DNA from: Clavibacter phaseoli
GTDB lineage: Bacteria; Actinomycetota; Actinomycetes; Actinomycetales; Microbacteriaceae
Length of the DNA stretch: 64,000 nt
Direction of reading: 5' to 3'
Assembly (NCBI RefSeq): GCF_021922925.1
Contig: NZ_CP040786.1
Span: 1,178,001 to 1,242,000, forward strand
Within the stretch, counting starts at the first letter, position 1, and each line of letters starts with the position of its first letter. Under the pieces are notes generated by a model. The model was not told where the DNA came from, ran no database searches, and worked only from the letters and a program-made list of their open reading frames with translations. This document shows positions 18,358-25,934 of this stretch, piece after piece. Made by a program: the position numbers and the translations under genes.

Positions 18358-19769
18358 CAGTACACGCTCGCTTCCCGGACGACCTCGCCCGTCACGGGAT
18401 CCGGTTCCCGCTCGTCCTCCGGCCCCTCCTGGGCGGCCTTGAGGATGAGGCGGAACTCCACCACCGCGAGCGACCCGTAGACCACCGTGAAGGCGACGAG
18501 CGAGAGCAGCACCTGGATCCCGGTGACGTTCGGCGACACCGCGGAGGACGTCTGCAGCAGGCTGAACACGATCCACGGCTGGCGGCCCATCTCCGTGAAG
18601 ATCCATCCGACGGTCATGGCGAGCAGCGGCAGCGGGGCGGCCCAGATGGCGACCTTCCACATCCACGGACGCGTGATGGCCCGGCCGCGGCGCGTGAACC
18701 ACAGGCCCGCGACCGCGACGCCGATGGCCGCCATCCCGAAGCCGATCATCCAGCGGAACGCCCAGTAGGTGACCCAGATGGTGGGCGTGTAGTCGCCGGG
18801 GCCGTAGCTGGCGACGTACTGCGCCTGCAGGTCGTTGATGCCCTCGACCGTGCCGTCGAGCGTGTGCGTGGAGAGGAACGACAGCAGGTACGGGATGCGG
18901 ATGGAGAACAGCTCGCTCGACCCGTCCGGCGTGCCCCAGGTGAAGAGCGAGAACGACGCGGCGGCGCCGGACGACGTGTCGTAGTGCGCCTCGGCGGCGG
19001 CCATCTTCATGGGCTGCGTCTGCACCATCGCGAGGCCGAGCTGGTCGCCCGACAGGATCGTGAGCGCTCCGGAGACGACCATGAACCACATGCCGAACCG
19101 CATGGCCGGCATCATCGTCTCGAGGTGCTGGTTGCGGGACAGGTGCCACGCGGCGACCGAGATGATCACGGCCGCCGCGCACATGAAGGCCGCGAAGATC
19201 GTGTGGGGGAAGGCGGCGAGGGCGACCTTGTTGGTGAGGAGCGCCCAGATGTCCGTGAGCTCGGCACGGCCGCGGGCCTCGTCGATGCGGTAGCCCACGG
19301 GGTTCTGCATGAACGCGTTGGCCGCGAGGATGAAGTAGGCCGACAGGATCGACGCGATCGACACCACCCAGATGGACGCCAGGTGCAGCCGCTTCGGCAG
19401 CTTGTCCCAGCCGAAGATCCACACGCCGATGAACGACGCCTCGAGGAAGAACGCGAGCAGGCCCTCGAGCGCGAGCGGGGCGCCGAACACGTCGCCGACG
19501 AAGCGGGAGTACTCCGACCAGTTCATGCCGAACTGGAACTCCTGCACGATGCCCGTGACGGTGCCCATCGCGAAGTTGATGAGGAAGATCCTCCCGAAGA
19601 ACCGCGTCAGGCGCAGGTAGTGCTGCTTCCCGGTGCGGACCCAGGCCGTCTGGTAGAGCGCGCACACGAAGGCCATGCCGATCGTGAGCGGCACGAAGAG
19701 GAAGTGGTAGACGGTCGTGAGGCCGAACTGCCAGCGGGACAGGACGAGCGGGTCGAGGAGCTCGTTCAC
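18357..19769 (-). CDS. cydA: Cytochrome bd oxidase subunit I
   Basis: Carries the hemes and the quinol site of cytochrome bd, which reduces oxygen to water at low oxygen. In the 470-residue product H22 and H189 (AAFPHTIFAA) correspond to the heme-ligand histidines, E102 and E110 (LEGLLAFFLEASF) to the proton-path glutamates, and GRQPW is present. The quinol loop is of the short type usual in Gram-positives. The GTG start (VNELLDPLVLSRWQFG) is chosen because the first helix then has the normal length. A candidate operator with a -10 lies about 130 bases upstream. Confidence 0.95.
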   Translation of the reverse strand: MNELLDPLVLSRWQFGLTTVYHFLFVPLTIGMAFVCALYQTAWVRTGKQHYLRLTRFFGRIFLINFAMGTVTGIVQEFQFGMNWSEYSRFVGDVFGAPLALEGLLAFFLEASFIGVWIFGWDKLPKRLHLASIWVVSIASILSAYFILAANAFMQNPVGYRIDEARGRAELTDIWALLTNKVALAAFPHTIFAAFMCAAAVIISVAAWHLSRNQHLETMMPAMRFGMWFMVVSGALTILSGDQLGLAMVQTQPMKMAAAEAHYDTSSGAAASFSLFTWGTPDGSSELFSIRIPYLLSFLSTHTLDGTVEGINDLQAQYVASYGPGDYTPTIWVTYWAFRWMIGFGMAAIGVAVAGLWFTRRGRAITRPWMWKVAIWAAPLPLLAMTVGWIFTEMGRQPWIVFSLLQTSSAVSPNVTGIQVLLSLVAFTVVYGSLAVVEFRLILKAAQEGPEDEREPDPVTGEVVREASVY

Positions 19770-20146
19770 TCGGGGCGACCGCTCTGGCGGCGGCCGGGGC
19801 GGGGGTCTGCGGGGACGGGGTGCGGTGTCATGGCGACCGGATGCGCTTCCTGTGGAGGGCGGATCATGCGGGTGGTGTGCTCCATCGCGACGCCTTGATT
19901 CTACGACTTGTAGACGATCCGCGCGAGCCCGGCGCGCGGGTCCCGGCCGCGTCGCGTTGGCCGCCCGGCGGTGCACGCGACACCGGCCGTTCACCCGGCC
20001 GGGCGAGGGTCGGATCACGCATCCGGATCGGCGTCGACCCGGTGCGCCCACGCGCGGGGCCGGCACCGGCTCCGCACCCGCCGTCGGCATCCGGATCCGG
20101 CACCGCTCCCACCCGCACCGCGCACGTCGACCGAAGGGCCGCCGCC
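19770..20146. other. 377-base intergenic region between cydA and a small gene
   Basis: Contains the probable cydA promoter/operator around 19898-19914 and about 130 bases of leader. The part nearer the plus-strand gene is GC-rich with several short repeats; no RNA gene or convincing reading frame was recognised there. Confidence 0.6.
19898..19914 (-). promoter_or_regulatory. Candidate promoter and operator of cydABDC
   Basis: On the minus strand a TAGAAT hexamer, close to the TATAAT consensus, overlaps a perfect inverted repeat TCTAC-N5-GTAGA. Overlap of -10 and palindrome is the layout of a repressed promoter. The half-site resembles those of BlaI/CopY-type repressors, but this is only a similarity. 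No good -35 is visible. Confidence 0.45.
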
Positions 20147-20596
20147 ATGACCTCACCCGCTCCCGCCTCCTCGGCTCCCGACCACCTCGCCTCCGCTCCC
20201 CTGGCCGGCGCGTCCGCCGTCGGCGCCCCCGCCTCGGCCTTCGTCGCCCTGCTCGTGGCCGAGGGCGCGCACCTGACGGCGCGGGTCGCCGAGGCGGCCG
20301 ACCGGCTCCAGGCCGGGGATCCCGCTGTGCGCTACGACGCCCGCGCCGCCTCGACCGAGGACGCCCTCGTCGTCGCGCTCGCGCTCGTGGCGGGCGGTCT
20401 CGACGTCCGCGACGCCGCGCAGCACGCGGTCGACGGGGATCCCGCGCCCGTCATCCAGGCGCTGCACTCGCTGGCCGGCCGCGGCGGCGTGGAGCCGTAC
20501 CTCCTCCGCAACGGCCTCACGGTCGACAACTTCCACGCGCTCCGCGACGCCGTGGTCGCGGTCGGCGGACGCGAGCTCGACGAGTCCCAGGACTGA
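20147..20596 (+). CDS. Small hypothetical protein
   Basis: A 149-residue protein that is not recognised. The N-terminal 35 residues are Ala/Ser/Pro-rich; the rest looks like a soluble, mainly helical domain (VALLVAEGAHLTARVAEAAD, then EPYLLRNGLTVDNFHALRDA). No membrane segment or known motif is seen. The start is the ATG that follows a weak GAAGGG site; the frame is also open further upstream but without conserved-looking sequence. An opposing frame on the minus strand is less protein-like. It stands alone between cydA and a possible small RNA. Confidence 0.5.
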   Translation: MTSPAPASSAPDHLASAPLAGASAVGAPASAFVALLVAEGAHLTARVAEAADRLQAGDPAVRYDARAASTEDALVVALALVAGGLDVRDAAQHAVDGDPAPVIQALHSLAGRGGVEPYLLRNGLTVDNFHALRDAVVAVGGRELDESQD

Positions 20597-20681
20597 CCCG
20601 GGCGGTCCCGCCGCCTCTGTCCCCCGGCGACGCCCCTCCTTCTGGGGCCATGTCCGCGTGTCCGCATAAAGGGGGACCCGC

Positions 20682-20687
20682 TAGAGT
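20682..20687 (+). promoter_or_regulatory. -10-like element for a possible small RNA
   Basis: TAGAGT, seven bases before a strong hairpin. The upstream region holds a direct repeat of TGTCCGC (20651 and 20659) but no clear -35. Confidence 0.3.
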
Positions 20688-20694
20688 CGTCCAT

Positions 20695-20874
20695 GAGCGC
20701 ACGGCCCTTACCCCCCCCCTTGGGCCTGGCGCTCGCAACCCGACGAGCACGTCCGTCCACTCCCCCCGGACCGGACGGCTCCCGGACCACGGAGATCGCC
20801 CGTCCCCCGAAGGACCGTGATCACCGGAGAGGCCCGGCACCCGTGGCGTTCCCGCGCCCCGTGCCGGGCCTCTC
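20695..20874 (+). ncRNA. Candidate small RNA in a 310-base gene-free spacer
   Basis: The spacer 20597-20906 holds no convincing reading frame. A TAGAGT hexamer is followed at the expected start point by a hairpin at 20695-20734 (GAGCGC and GGCCC paired with GGGCC and GCGCTC, two-base mismatch) whose loop contains nine Cs, and the stretch ends in a 14-base-pair terminator-like hairpin at 20827-20874. A transcript of about 180 nucleotides is therefore possible. It matches no RNA family I recognise (not SRP RNA, tmRNA or RNase P). Confidence 0.3.
20827..20874. terminator. Terminator-like hairpin between candidate sRNA and acetyltransferase
   Basis: A perfect 14-base-pair stem (GAGAGGCCCGGCAC) with a 20-base loop. 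It lies 33 bases after the stop of the minus-strand acetyltransferase gene and could also end plus-strand transcription. Confidence 0.6.
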
Positions 20875-20906
20875 GACCGTCCGCCGTGCGGATCGGCTCG
20901 CGGGGA

Positions 20907-21443
20907 TCAGCGCCCCGCGCCGCCGTGCCCGTCCTGCTGCGCGTCCCCGTCGTCGACGAGCGGCAGGTGCAGGATCGCGAGGTCGAGCGGCCGGCCGAAC
21001 TTCCAGCCGATGCCGGGCAGCAGCCCCACCTGCCGGAACCCGAGCCGCTCGTGCAGGCGGATGGAGCCCGTGTTGCCGGCCTCGATGTCCGCGAACACGG
21101 CGCGCTTGCCGGCGGCGCGCGCGTGCTCGACGACCGCCTCGACGAGCGCGCGGCCGATGCCCTGCCCCTGGAAGGCGTCGCGGACGTAGACCGAGTCCTC
21201 GACGGAGAACCGGTAGCCGGACATGCGCCGCCAGGGGCCGTAGGTGCCGTAGCCCGCGAACGCGCCATCGACCTCGGCGACGAGGATCGGCTCTCCCGCC
21301 TCCGCCGTCTCGCGGAACCACGCCTCGCGCTCGGCGCGGTCGACCGGCTCCTCGGTCCAGAGGGCGGTGCCGTGCAGGATCGCGTCGTTGCGGATCTCCA
21401 GCAGGTCGTCGACGTCACGGGGCTCGGCGGGGCGGATCCTCAT
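20907..21443 (-). CDS. GNAT acetyltransferase, phosphinothricin acetyltransferase (PAT)-like
   Basis: An acetyl-CoA-dependent N-acetyltransferase, 178 residues. The N-terminus MRIRPAEPRDVDDLLEIRN, the WFRE segment and the acetyl-CoA motif QGQGIGRALV (about residues 93-102), followed by NTGSIRLHERLGFRQVG, match the PAT/Bar and methionine-sulfoximine acetyltransferase group. Such chromosomal genes often act on amino-acid analogues; the real substrate is unknown. TACCCT six bases before the ATG suggests a leaderless mRNA. Confidence 0.85.
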   Translation of the reverse strand: MRIRPAEPRDVDDLLEIRNDAILHGTALWTEEPVDRAEREAWFRETAEAGEPILVAEVDGAFAGYGTYGPWRRMSGYRFSVEDSVYVRDAFQGQGIGRALVEAVVEHARAAGKRAVFADIEAGNTGSIRLHERLGFRQVGLLPGIGWKFGRPLDLAILHLPLVDDGDAQQDGHGGAGR

Positions 21444-21449
21444 GCCAGC

Positions 21450-21455
21450 AGGGTA
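21450..21455 (-). promoter_or_regulatory. -10 element of a probable leaderless promoter (PAT-like gene)
   Basis: TACCCT, six bases, then ATG on the minus strand. Confidence 0.5.
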
Positions 21456-21499
21456 GCGGAGCGGTCAGGAGGCTCCGGTCCGTGCGGCAGGATCGACGC

Positions 21500-21970
21500 A
21501 TGGACCTCACCATCGCGCGGGTCGCGTGGGACGACGACGACGCCACCGCCCTCCGCGCCGCCCAGCGCGCCGAGCTCGACCTCCGCTACGGCGGCGACAC
21601 GGAGCCGGGCACGAAGCCCACGGCCGCCGACATGGCCGCCTTCCTCGTCGCGCGCGACGGGGACGGGACGCCCGTCGGCTGCGGCGGGATCCGCCCGCTC
21701 GGCGACCGCGGCGACGGGACGCCCTGGGCGGAGCTCAAGCGCATGTACGTGGTGCCCGCCGTCCGCGGCACGGGCGTCGCGACGGCCCTCCTCCGCGCGC
21801 TCGAGGAGGCGGCCCGCGGGCTCGGCGTGGTCGACCTCGTGCTCGAGACCGGACCCGAGCAGCCCGACGCGATGCGGTTCTACGCCCGGGAGGGCTGGAC
21901 CGAGATCCCCCGCTTCGGCGCCTACGCCGACTCCGAGGGCTCCCGCTGCTACGCGCTGACGCTCGCGTGA
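21500..21970 (+). CDS. GNAT family N-acetyltransferase
   Basis: A 156-residue acetyltransferase; the substrate is unknown. The acetyl-CoA-binding motif is VVPAVRGTGVATALLRALEE (about 87-106), followed by the usual PEQPDAMRFYAREGWTE. It is divergent from the PAT-like gene and its stop overlaps the start of the UbiA gene by four bases (GTGA), so it may be co-expressed with that gene. A role in the neighbouring polyketide pathway is possible but not shown. Confidence 0.85.
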   Translation: MDLTIARVAWDDDDATALRAAQRAELDLRYGGDTEPGTKPTAADMAAFLVARDGDGTPVGCGGIRPLGDRGDGTPWAELKRMYVVPAVRGTGVATALLRALEEAARGLGVVDLVLETGPEQPDAMRFYAREGWTEIPRFGAYADSEGSRCYALTLA

Positions 21971-22812
21971 TCCGCCGGCTCCGGCTCCTCGCCCTCTCCT
22001 CGCACCCGGGGCCGACGGCCACCGTGACGGTGCTGGCCGCGGGCCTCGCGGTCGCGCTCGGCTACGGGGTCGGGCGCGTCGTCGCCGTGGCGCTGGCCGT
22101 GCTCCTCGGGCAGCTGTCCATCGGGCTCTCCAACGACTGGATCGACGCCGAGCGCGACCGCAGCGTCGCGCGGGCCGACAAGCCCGTCGCGCGCGGGGAG
22201 ATCACGGTCGGCCAGGTGCGGGCGGCCGCCCTCGCGACGGCGGCGGCCTGCCTCGTCGCGTCCGCCGCGCTCGGGCCCGCCTTCCTGCTGGCGCACGTCG
22301 TGCTCGTGGGCGCCGGCTGGGCATACAACGCCGGGCTGAAGCGCACCGCGGCGAGCGTGGTGCCCTTCGTCGTGGCCTTCGGGATCCTGCCGACGGTCGT
22401 CGCGCTCGGCGCCGAGGATCCCGCGCTCGCCGCCGCGTGGGCCGTCGCGACGGGCGCGGTGCTCGGCGTCTCCATCCACTTCACCAACGTGCTGCCCGAC
22501 CTCGAGGACGACGCGCGCACGGGCGTCCGCGGCCTGCCGCACCGCCTGGGGCGCGTGCCGTCCGGGCTGGTGGCGTTCGGGGCGCTCGCGCTGGGTGCGG
22601 TCATCGTCGCCGTGGGCCCGGTGCTCGCGGATCCGGCGCACGCGATCACGCCGCTCGCGGTCGCGGGGCTCGTCGTCACGCTGGGCATCGCCGCGTGGGG
22701 TGCCGTGCGCGTCGTCACCCGGCCGCCGGGGCGCCTGCTGTTCCAGCTGATCATGGCGGCGTCGCTGCTGCTCGTCGCCCAGATCGCGCTGAACGCCACC
22801 CGCCTCACCTGA
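21967..22812 (+). CDS. UbiA-family prenyltransferase
   Basis: An integral membrane enzyme that attaches an isoprenoid chain to an acceptor ring. The 281-residue product has about eight membrane helices and both Asp-rich metal motifs: NDWIDAERD at residues 56-64 and DLEDD at 178-182. The GTG start overlaps the stop of the acetyltransferase gene. It faces, and overlaps by eight bases, the last gene of a polyketide synthase operon, so its acceptor may be the polyketide phenol made there; a menaquinone-type role is the alternative. Confidence 0.85.
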   Translation: MIRRLRLLALSSHPGPTATVTVLAAGLAVALGYGVGRVVAVALAVLLGQLSIGLSNDWIDAERDRSVARADKPVARGEITVGQVRAAALATAAACLVASAALGPAFLLAHVVLVGAGWAYNAGLKRTAASVVPFVVAFGILPTVVALGAEDPALAAAWAVATGAVLGVSIHFTNVLPDLEDDARTGVRGLPHRLGRVPSGLVAFGALALGAVIVAVGPVLADPAHAITPLAVAGLVVTLGIAAWGAVRVVTRPPGRLLFQLIMAASLLLVAQIALNATRLT

Positions 22813-23995
22813 CGCGCGCGCCCGCGTCCCGCCCCATGGCGTAGACGGAGGCCAGACCGGCCGCGGCGGGCGAGGCGAGCACCGCGCGCAGCCCCGCATC
22901 GCGCACGATCCGGGTGAGCCCGCGGACGGGACGCCCGAGCGCCGTGTTGATCTCCGACTGGACGGCGGCGCGGCGCGCGCTGGCGAGCCGGTCGCGCTCC
23001 CAGCGGGCGAGGCGCGTGGCATCCGGCACGCCCCCGCGCCCGCGGACGGCGTCCACGAGGATCGGCGCGAGGGCGTCCGCGTCGAGCCAGCCCAGGTTCA
23101 TGCCCTGCCCGCCGATGGGGCTGATCTCGTGGGCCGCGTCGCCGATGAGGACGCCGCGTCCGGCGACCATGCGGCGCGCGAGGCGCCGACGCACGCCGAA
23201 GCCGCTGACGGGATCCAGCTCCGAGGCCGACACGTCGTGCCCGGTGCGCTCCCCCACCGCGCGAGCGAGCACGTTGGCGGGATCCCCGTCGCGCTCCCCG
23301 TCGCGGAGGCCCACGACGAAGCGGCGCAGACCGCCCGGCAGCGGGAAGGACTCGACGACGCCGTCCGGGTGCAGCGTGACGACCGCGTCGTCGCCGCCGT
23401 TGGTGCGGTCGGGCGCGTCGCCCATGAGGAAGCGGTCGGGCAGGGGGCGCTCGTCGACGCCGATCCCGAGGAGCCCGCGGACCGCGCCGCGCGGGCCGTC
23501 CGCGCCGATGACGAGGGACGCGGTGACCTCGACGGACGCTCCGTCGGCGTCCTCGCCCGTCGCGCGGACGACGCCGCCCGGCAGCCCGACGGGATCCGCG
23601 TCGAGCGCCGTGAGCGTCACCCCGCGCCGCAGCGCGTCCCGCGCGAGGGCGGCCAGTCGCGCGGCGAGGATCGCCTCGGTGCGCCACTGCGGCAGCGCCG
23701 CGACGTACGGGTGCGTGGTCGAGACCCCGGCGAACGAGACGCGCCCGAGCTCCCCGCGGGGGCCCATCGCGATGCCCGTCCGGACGAGGACCGCCTGGGC
23801 GACCATCTCGTCCGCGACGCCGAGCCGGTCGAACGCGTCGAGCGACGGCGCGTGGATCCCGATGGCCCGCGACAGCAGGGCCGGCGCCGTCCGCGCCTCC
23901 CACACCCGCACGTCGAGCCCGGCCTGCGCGAGGAGCGCGGCGAGGTGGATCCCGACGGGCCCGCCGCCCACGACCAGCGCGTCGACGCGCGTCAT
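22805..23995 (-). CDS. FAD-dependent monooxygenase (aromatic hydroxylase type)
   Basis: A class A flavoprotein hydroxylase, 396 residues. It has the N-terminal dinucleotide motif VVGGGPVG (8-15), the middle GADGPRGAVR (165-173, DG motif), and the GDAAHEISPIGGQGMN motif (285-300) that closes the FAD site. Likely substrate is the aromatic product of the upstream polyketide synthase, as with the flavoprotein of the Streptomyces griseus srs phenolic-lipid operon. Its ATG overlaps the methyltransferase stop by four bases (ATGA). Confidence 0.87.
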   Translation of the reverse strand: MTRVDALVVGGGPVGIHLAALLAQAGLDVRVWEARTAPALLSRAIGIHAPSLDAFDRLGVADEMVAQAVLVRTGIAMGPRGELGRVSFAGVSTTHPYVAALPQWRTEAILAARLAALARDALRRGVTLTALDADPVGLPGGVVRATGEDADGASVEVTASLVIGADGPRGAVRGLLGIGVDERPLPDRFLMGDAPDRTNGGDDAVVTLHPDGVVESFPLPGGLRRFVVGLRDGERDGDPANVLARAVGERTGHDVSASELDPVSGFGVRRRLARRMVAGRGVLIGDAAHEISPIGGQGMNLGWLDADALAPILVDAVRGRGGVPDATRLARWERDRLASARRAAVQSEINTALGRPVRGLTRIVRDAGLRAVLASPAAAGLASVYAMGRDAGARVR

Positions 23996-24714
23996 CGGCC
24001 CGGGCGCCCGACGGGGCCGGCGCGGCCCGCCGACGGGTCGCGGACGACGAGCACGCGGAACGGCACGGCCCCCTCGACGCGCCAGCCGGCGGGCACGCGG
24101 AGGGCGAGCTCGACGGGCGTCCAGCTGCGCCGGATCGACCGGAGCCCGTCGACGTGCACGAAGGAGCCGCGCGCGACGAGCCGGGAGGCGGGGCCGTAGA
24201 GCGCGTAGGCGATGCGGCCGCGCGCGATGTCGCCGTGGATCGCGCGCGGGGCGAGCGCGGCGGAGTCGGCCAGCAGCGCGTCGAACGCGGCCTCGTCGAG
24301 GTGGTGGAGCACGTGGTTGCTCGTCACGAGGTCGAACCGGCGGCCCGCGGCGACGAGGTCCCCGCTCGACGCGGCGACGAACTCGACGTCGGGGTCGCGC
24401 GGCCGGGCGCCCGCGAAGGCGGCGGCGCGCGGATCCGGGTCGGTGCCCGTCACGCGCAGCCGCAGCCCGTCGCGCCGGGCCCACCGCGCGAGGGCGAGCG
24501 GCACGTCGCCGCCGCCGGAGCCGATGTCGAGGAGCGTCGTCTCCCGCTCCGCGGACAGGAGCGGGCGGATCCGCGACCGGTAGACCCCGCGCCATCCGGC
24601 GACCACGCGGTTGACGATGCCGAACCGCGCGTAGGTGCGGTCGAGTGCGACGGGATCGCAGTCCGGGTCGTCCATGAGCTCGGTGAGCCCGGCGTCGCGC
24701 CGCGAGAGGTCCAT
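23992..24714 (-). CDS. Class I SAM-dependent methyltransferase
   Basis: A soluble Rossmann-fold methyltransferase of 240 residues. The SAM-binding motif I is LLDIGSGGGDVPLAL (61-75), motif II around VTGTDPDPRA, and LVTSNHVLHHLDEAAF is the post-motif strand. Sited between the polyketide synthase and the flavoprotein with overlapping start and stop codons (TGATG and ATGA), it probably O- or C-methylates the polyketide product. The fold does not tell the methylated atom. Confidence 0.87.
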   Translation of the reverse strand: MDLSRRDAGLTELMDDPDCDPVALDRTYARFGIVNRVVAGWRGVYRSRIRPLLSAERETTLLDIGSGGGDVPLALARWARRDGLRLRVTGTDPDPRAAAFAGARPRDPDVEFVAASSGDLVAAGRRFDLVTSNHVLHHLDEAAFDALLADSAALAPRAIHGDIARGRIAYALYGPASRLVARGSFVHVDGLRSIRRSWTPVELALRVPAGWRVEGAVPFRVLVVRDPSAGRAGPVGRPGR

Positions 24715-25934
24715 CAGGCGGTCCGGCGGGTCATGAGCGCGGTCTCGACCGTGAGGCCGGGCCCGAACGCCATGGCGCACACGCGTCCCGCGCCGGGCCC
24801 GGTCGCCGGGGCGGGTGCGGACTCCGCGACGTCCGGCCGGCCGGGCACGTCGGCGGGCGGCGTCCGGTGCAGGATCCGCCGGAGCACGAACAGCACCGTC
24901 GCGCTCGACATGTTGCCGACCTCCGCGAGCGTCGACCGCGAGGCGGCGAGCTGCGCGGGCGCGAGGTCCAGCCGGTCCTCCACGCGGTCGAGGATGCTGC
25001 GGCCGCCCGGGTGGATGGCCCAGTCCTCGATCGCGCCGGGCGCGACGCCCGCGAGCGCGGGCACCTGGGCCCACAGCGGCACGAGGGCGCCCGTGATGTG
25101 CTCGTCGATGATCTTCGGCACGTAGCTCGACAGGATCATGTCGAAGCCCTGGTCGCCGATGGTCCACGCCATGTCGTCCTCGCCCACGGGCGTCAGGACG
25201 GTCTCGAACGCGTCGAGGTCGAGGACGGTGGATCCGGCGGGCGCGGGCCGCGCGGTGACGACGGCGGCCGCGGCCCCGTCCCCGAAGACGGAGGAGGCGA
25301 CGATCGTGTCGGCGTCGCCCGAGGAGTGCAGGTGCAGCGAGCAGAGCTCCACGCAGACCACGAGGACGACGGCGTCGGGGTCGGCCGCGCAGAACTGGGC
25401 GGCCATGCGGAGCGCGGGGAACGCGCCGTAGCAGCCCATGAAGCCGAGGTGGAAGCGCTGGGTGGCGGCGCCGAGCCCGAGTCCGCGCACGACGGCGTAG
25501 TCGGGGCCGGGCGCGTAGAAGCCCGTGCAGGAGACGGTGACGACGTGCGTGACGTCCGCCGCCTCGACGCCGTCGGCCTCGTCGAGCGCCTGCCGCGCCG
25601 CGCCGAGCAGCAGGGCGGGGGCCTCGCGGATGTACGCGTCGTTGCGGGCGCCGGTCCCCGGCGTGAGGATCCGCCCGCTCGCCCGGTCGTAGAAGACGGG
25701 CTCGCCGTCGTCCGCGTCGACCGGCGCGTCGGCTCCCGCCATCCCCGGCGCCGTGCCGAGCTCGCGGAGCACCGTGTGGCGCGTGCGGATGCCGGACGCG
25801 CCGAAGGCCGCCGACACGAGCCGCGTGCCGAGGCGCCCGAGCTCCGGCTGGCTGCCGAAGAGGTCGCGTACGCCGTCCTGGGCGAGGACGGTCGGCGGCA
25901 CCGCCGTGGCGATGGAGCGGATCGAGGGGATCAG
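24714..25934 (-). CDS. Type III polyketide synthase (chalcone/resorcinol synthase family)
   Basis: Builds a phenol or pyrone by extending an acyl-CoA with malonyl-CoA. The 406-residue product keeps the catalytic triad: C168 (FMGCYGAF), H308 (AIHPGGRSILD) and N341 (VGNMSSATV), and the C-terminal AFGPGLTVE loop. No ATG, GTG or TTG lies where the N-terminal strand (IPSIRSIATAVPP) must begin; the call assumes a CTG codon whose CTGA overlaps the stop of the preceding gene. The first in-frame GTG would remove the conserved IRSIATA strand. Product probably an alkylresorcinol or alkylpyrone (inference from operon). Confidence 0.88.
   Translation of the reverse strand: MIPSIRSIATAVPPTVLAQDGVRDLFGSQPELGRLGTRLVSAAFGASGIRTRHTVLRELGTAPGMAGADAPVDADDGEPVFYDRASGRILTPGTGARNDAYIREAPALLLGAARQALDEADGVEAADVTHVVTVSCTGFYAPGPDYAVVRGLGLGAATQRFHLGFMGCYGAFPALRMAAQFCAADPDAVVLVVCVELCSLHLHSSGDADTIVASSVFGDGAAAAVVTARPAPAGSTVLDLDAFETVLTPVGEDDMAWTIGDQGFDMILSSYVPKIIDEHITGALVPLWAQVPALAGVAPGAIEDWAIHPGGRSILDRVEDRLDLAPAQLAASRSTLAEVGNMSSATVLFVLRRILHRTPPADVPGRPDVAESAPAPATGPGAGRVCAMAFGPGLTVETALMTRRTA

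Noticed and set aside
20517..20840. Minus-strand frame of 107 codons across the gene-free spacer
   Set aside because: Pro/Gly/Arg-rich composition, no start site and overlap with hairpins; not protein-like.
21500..21970. The second acetyltransferase considered as a fused domain of UbiA
   Set aside because: A stop codon separates them and UbiA starts at an overlapping GTG; they are two genes.
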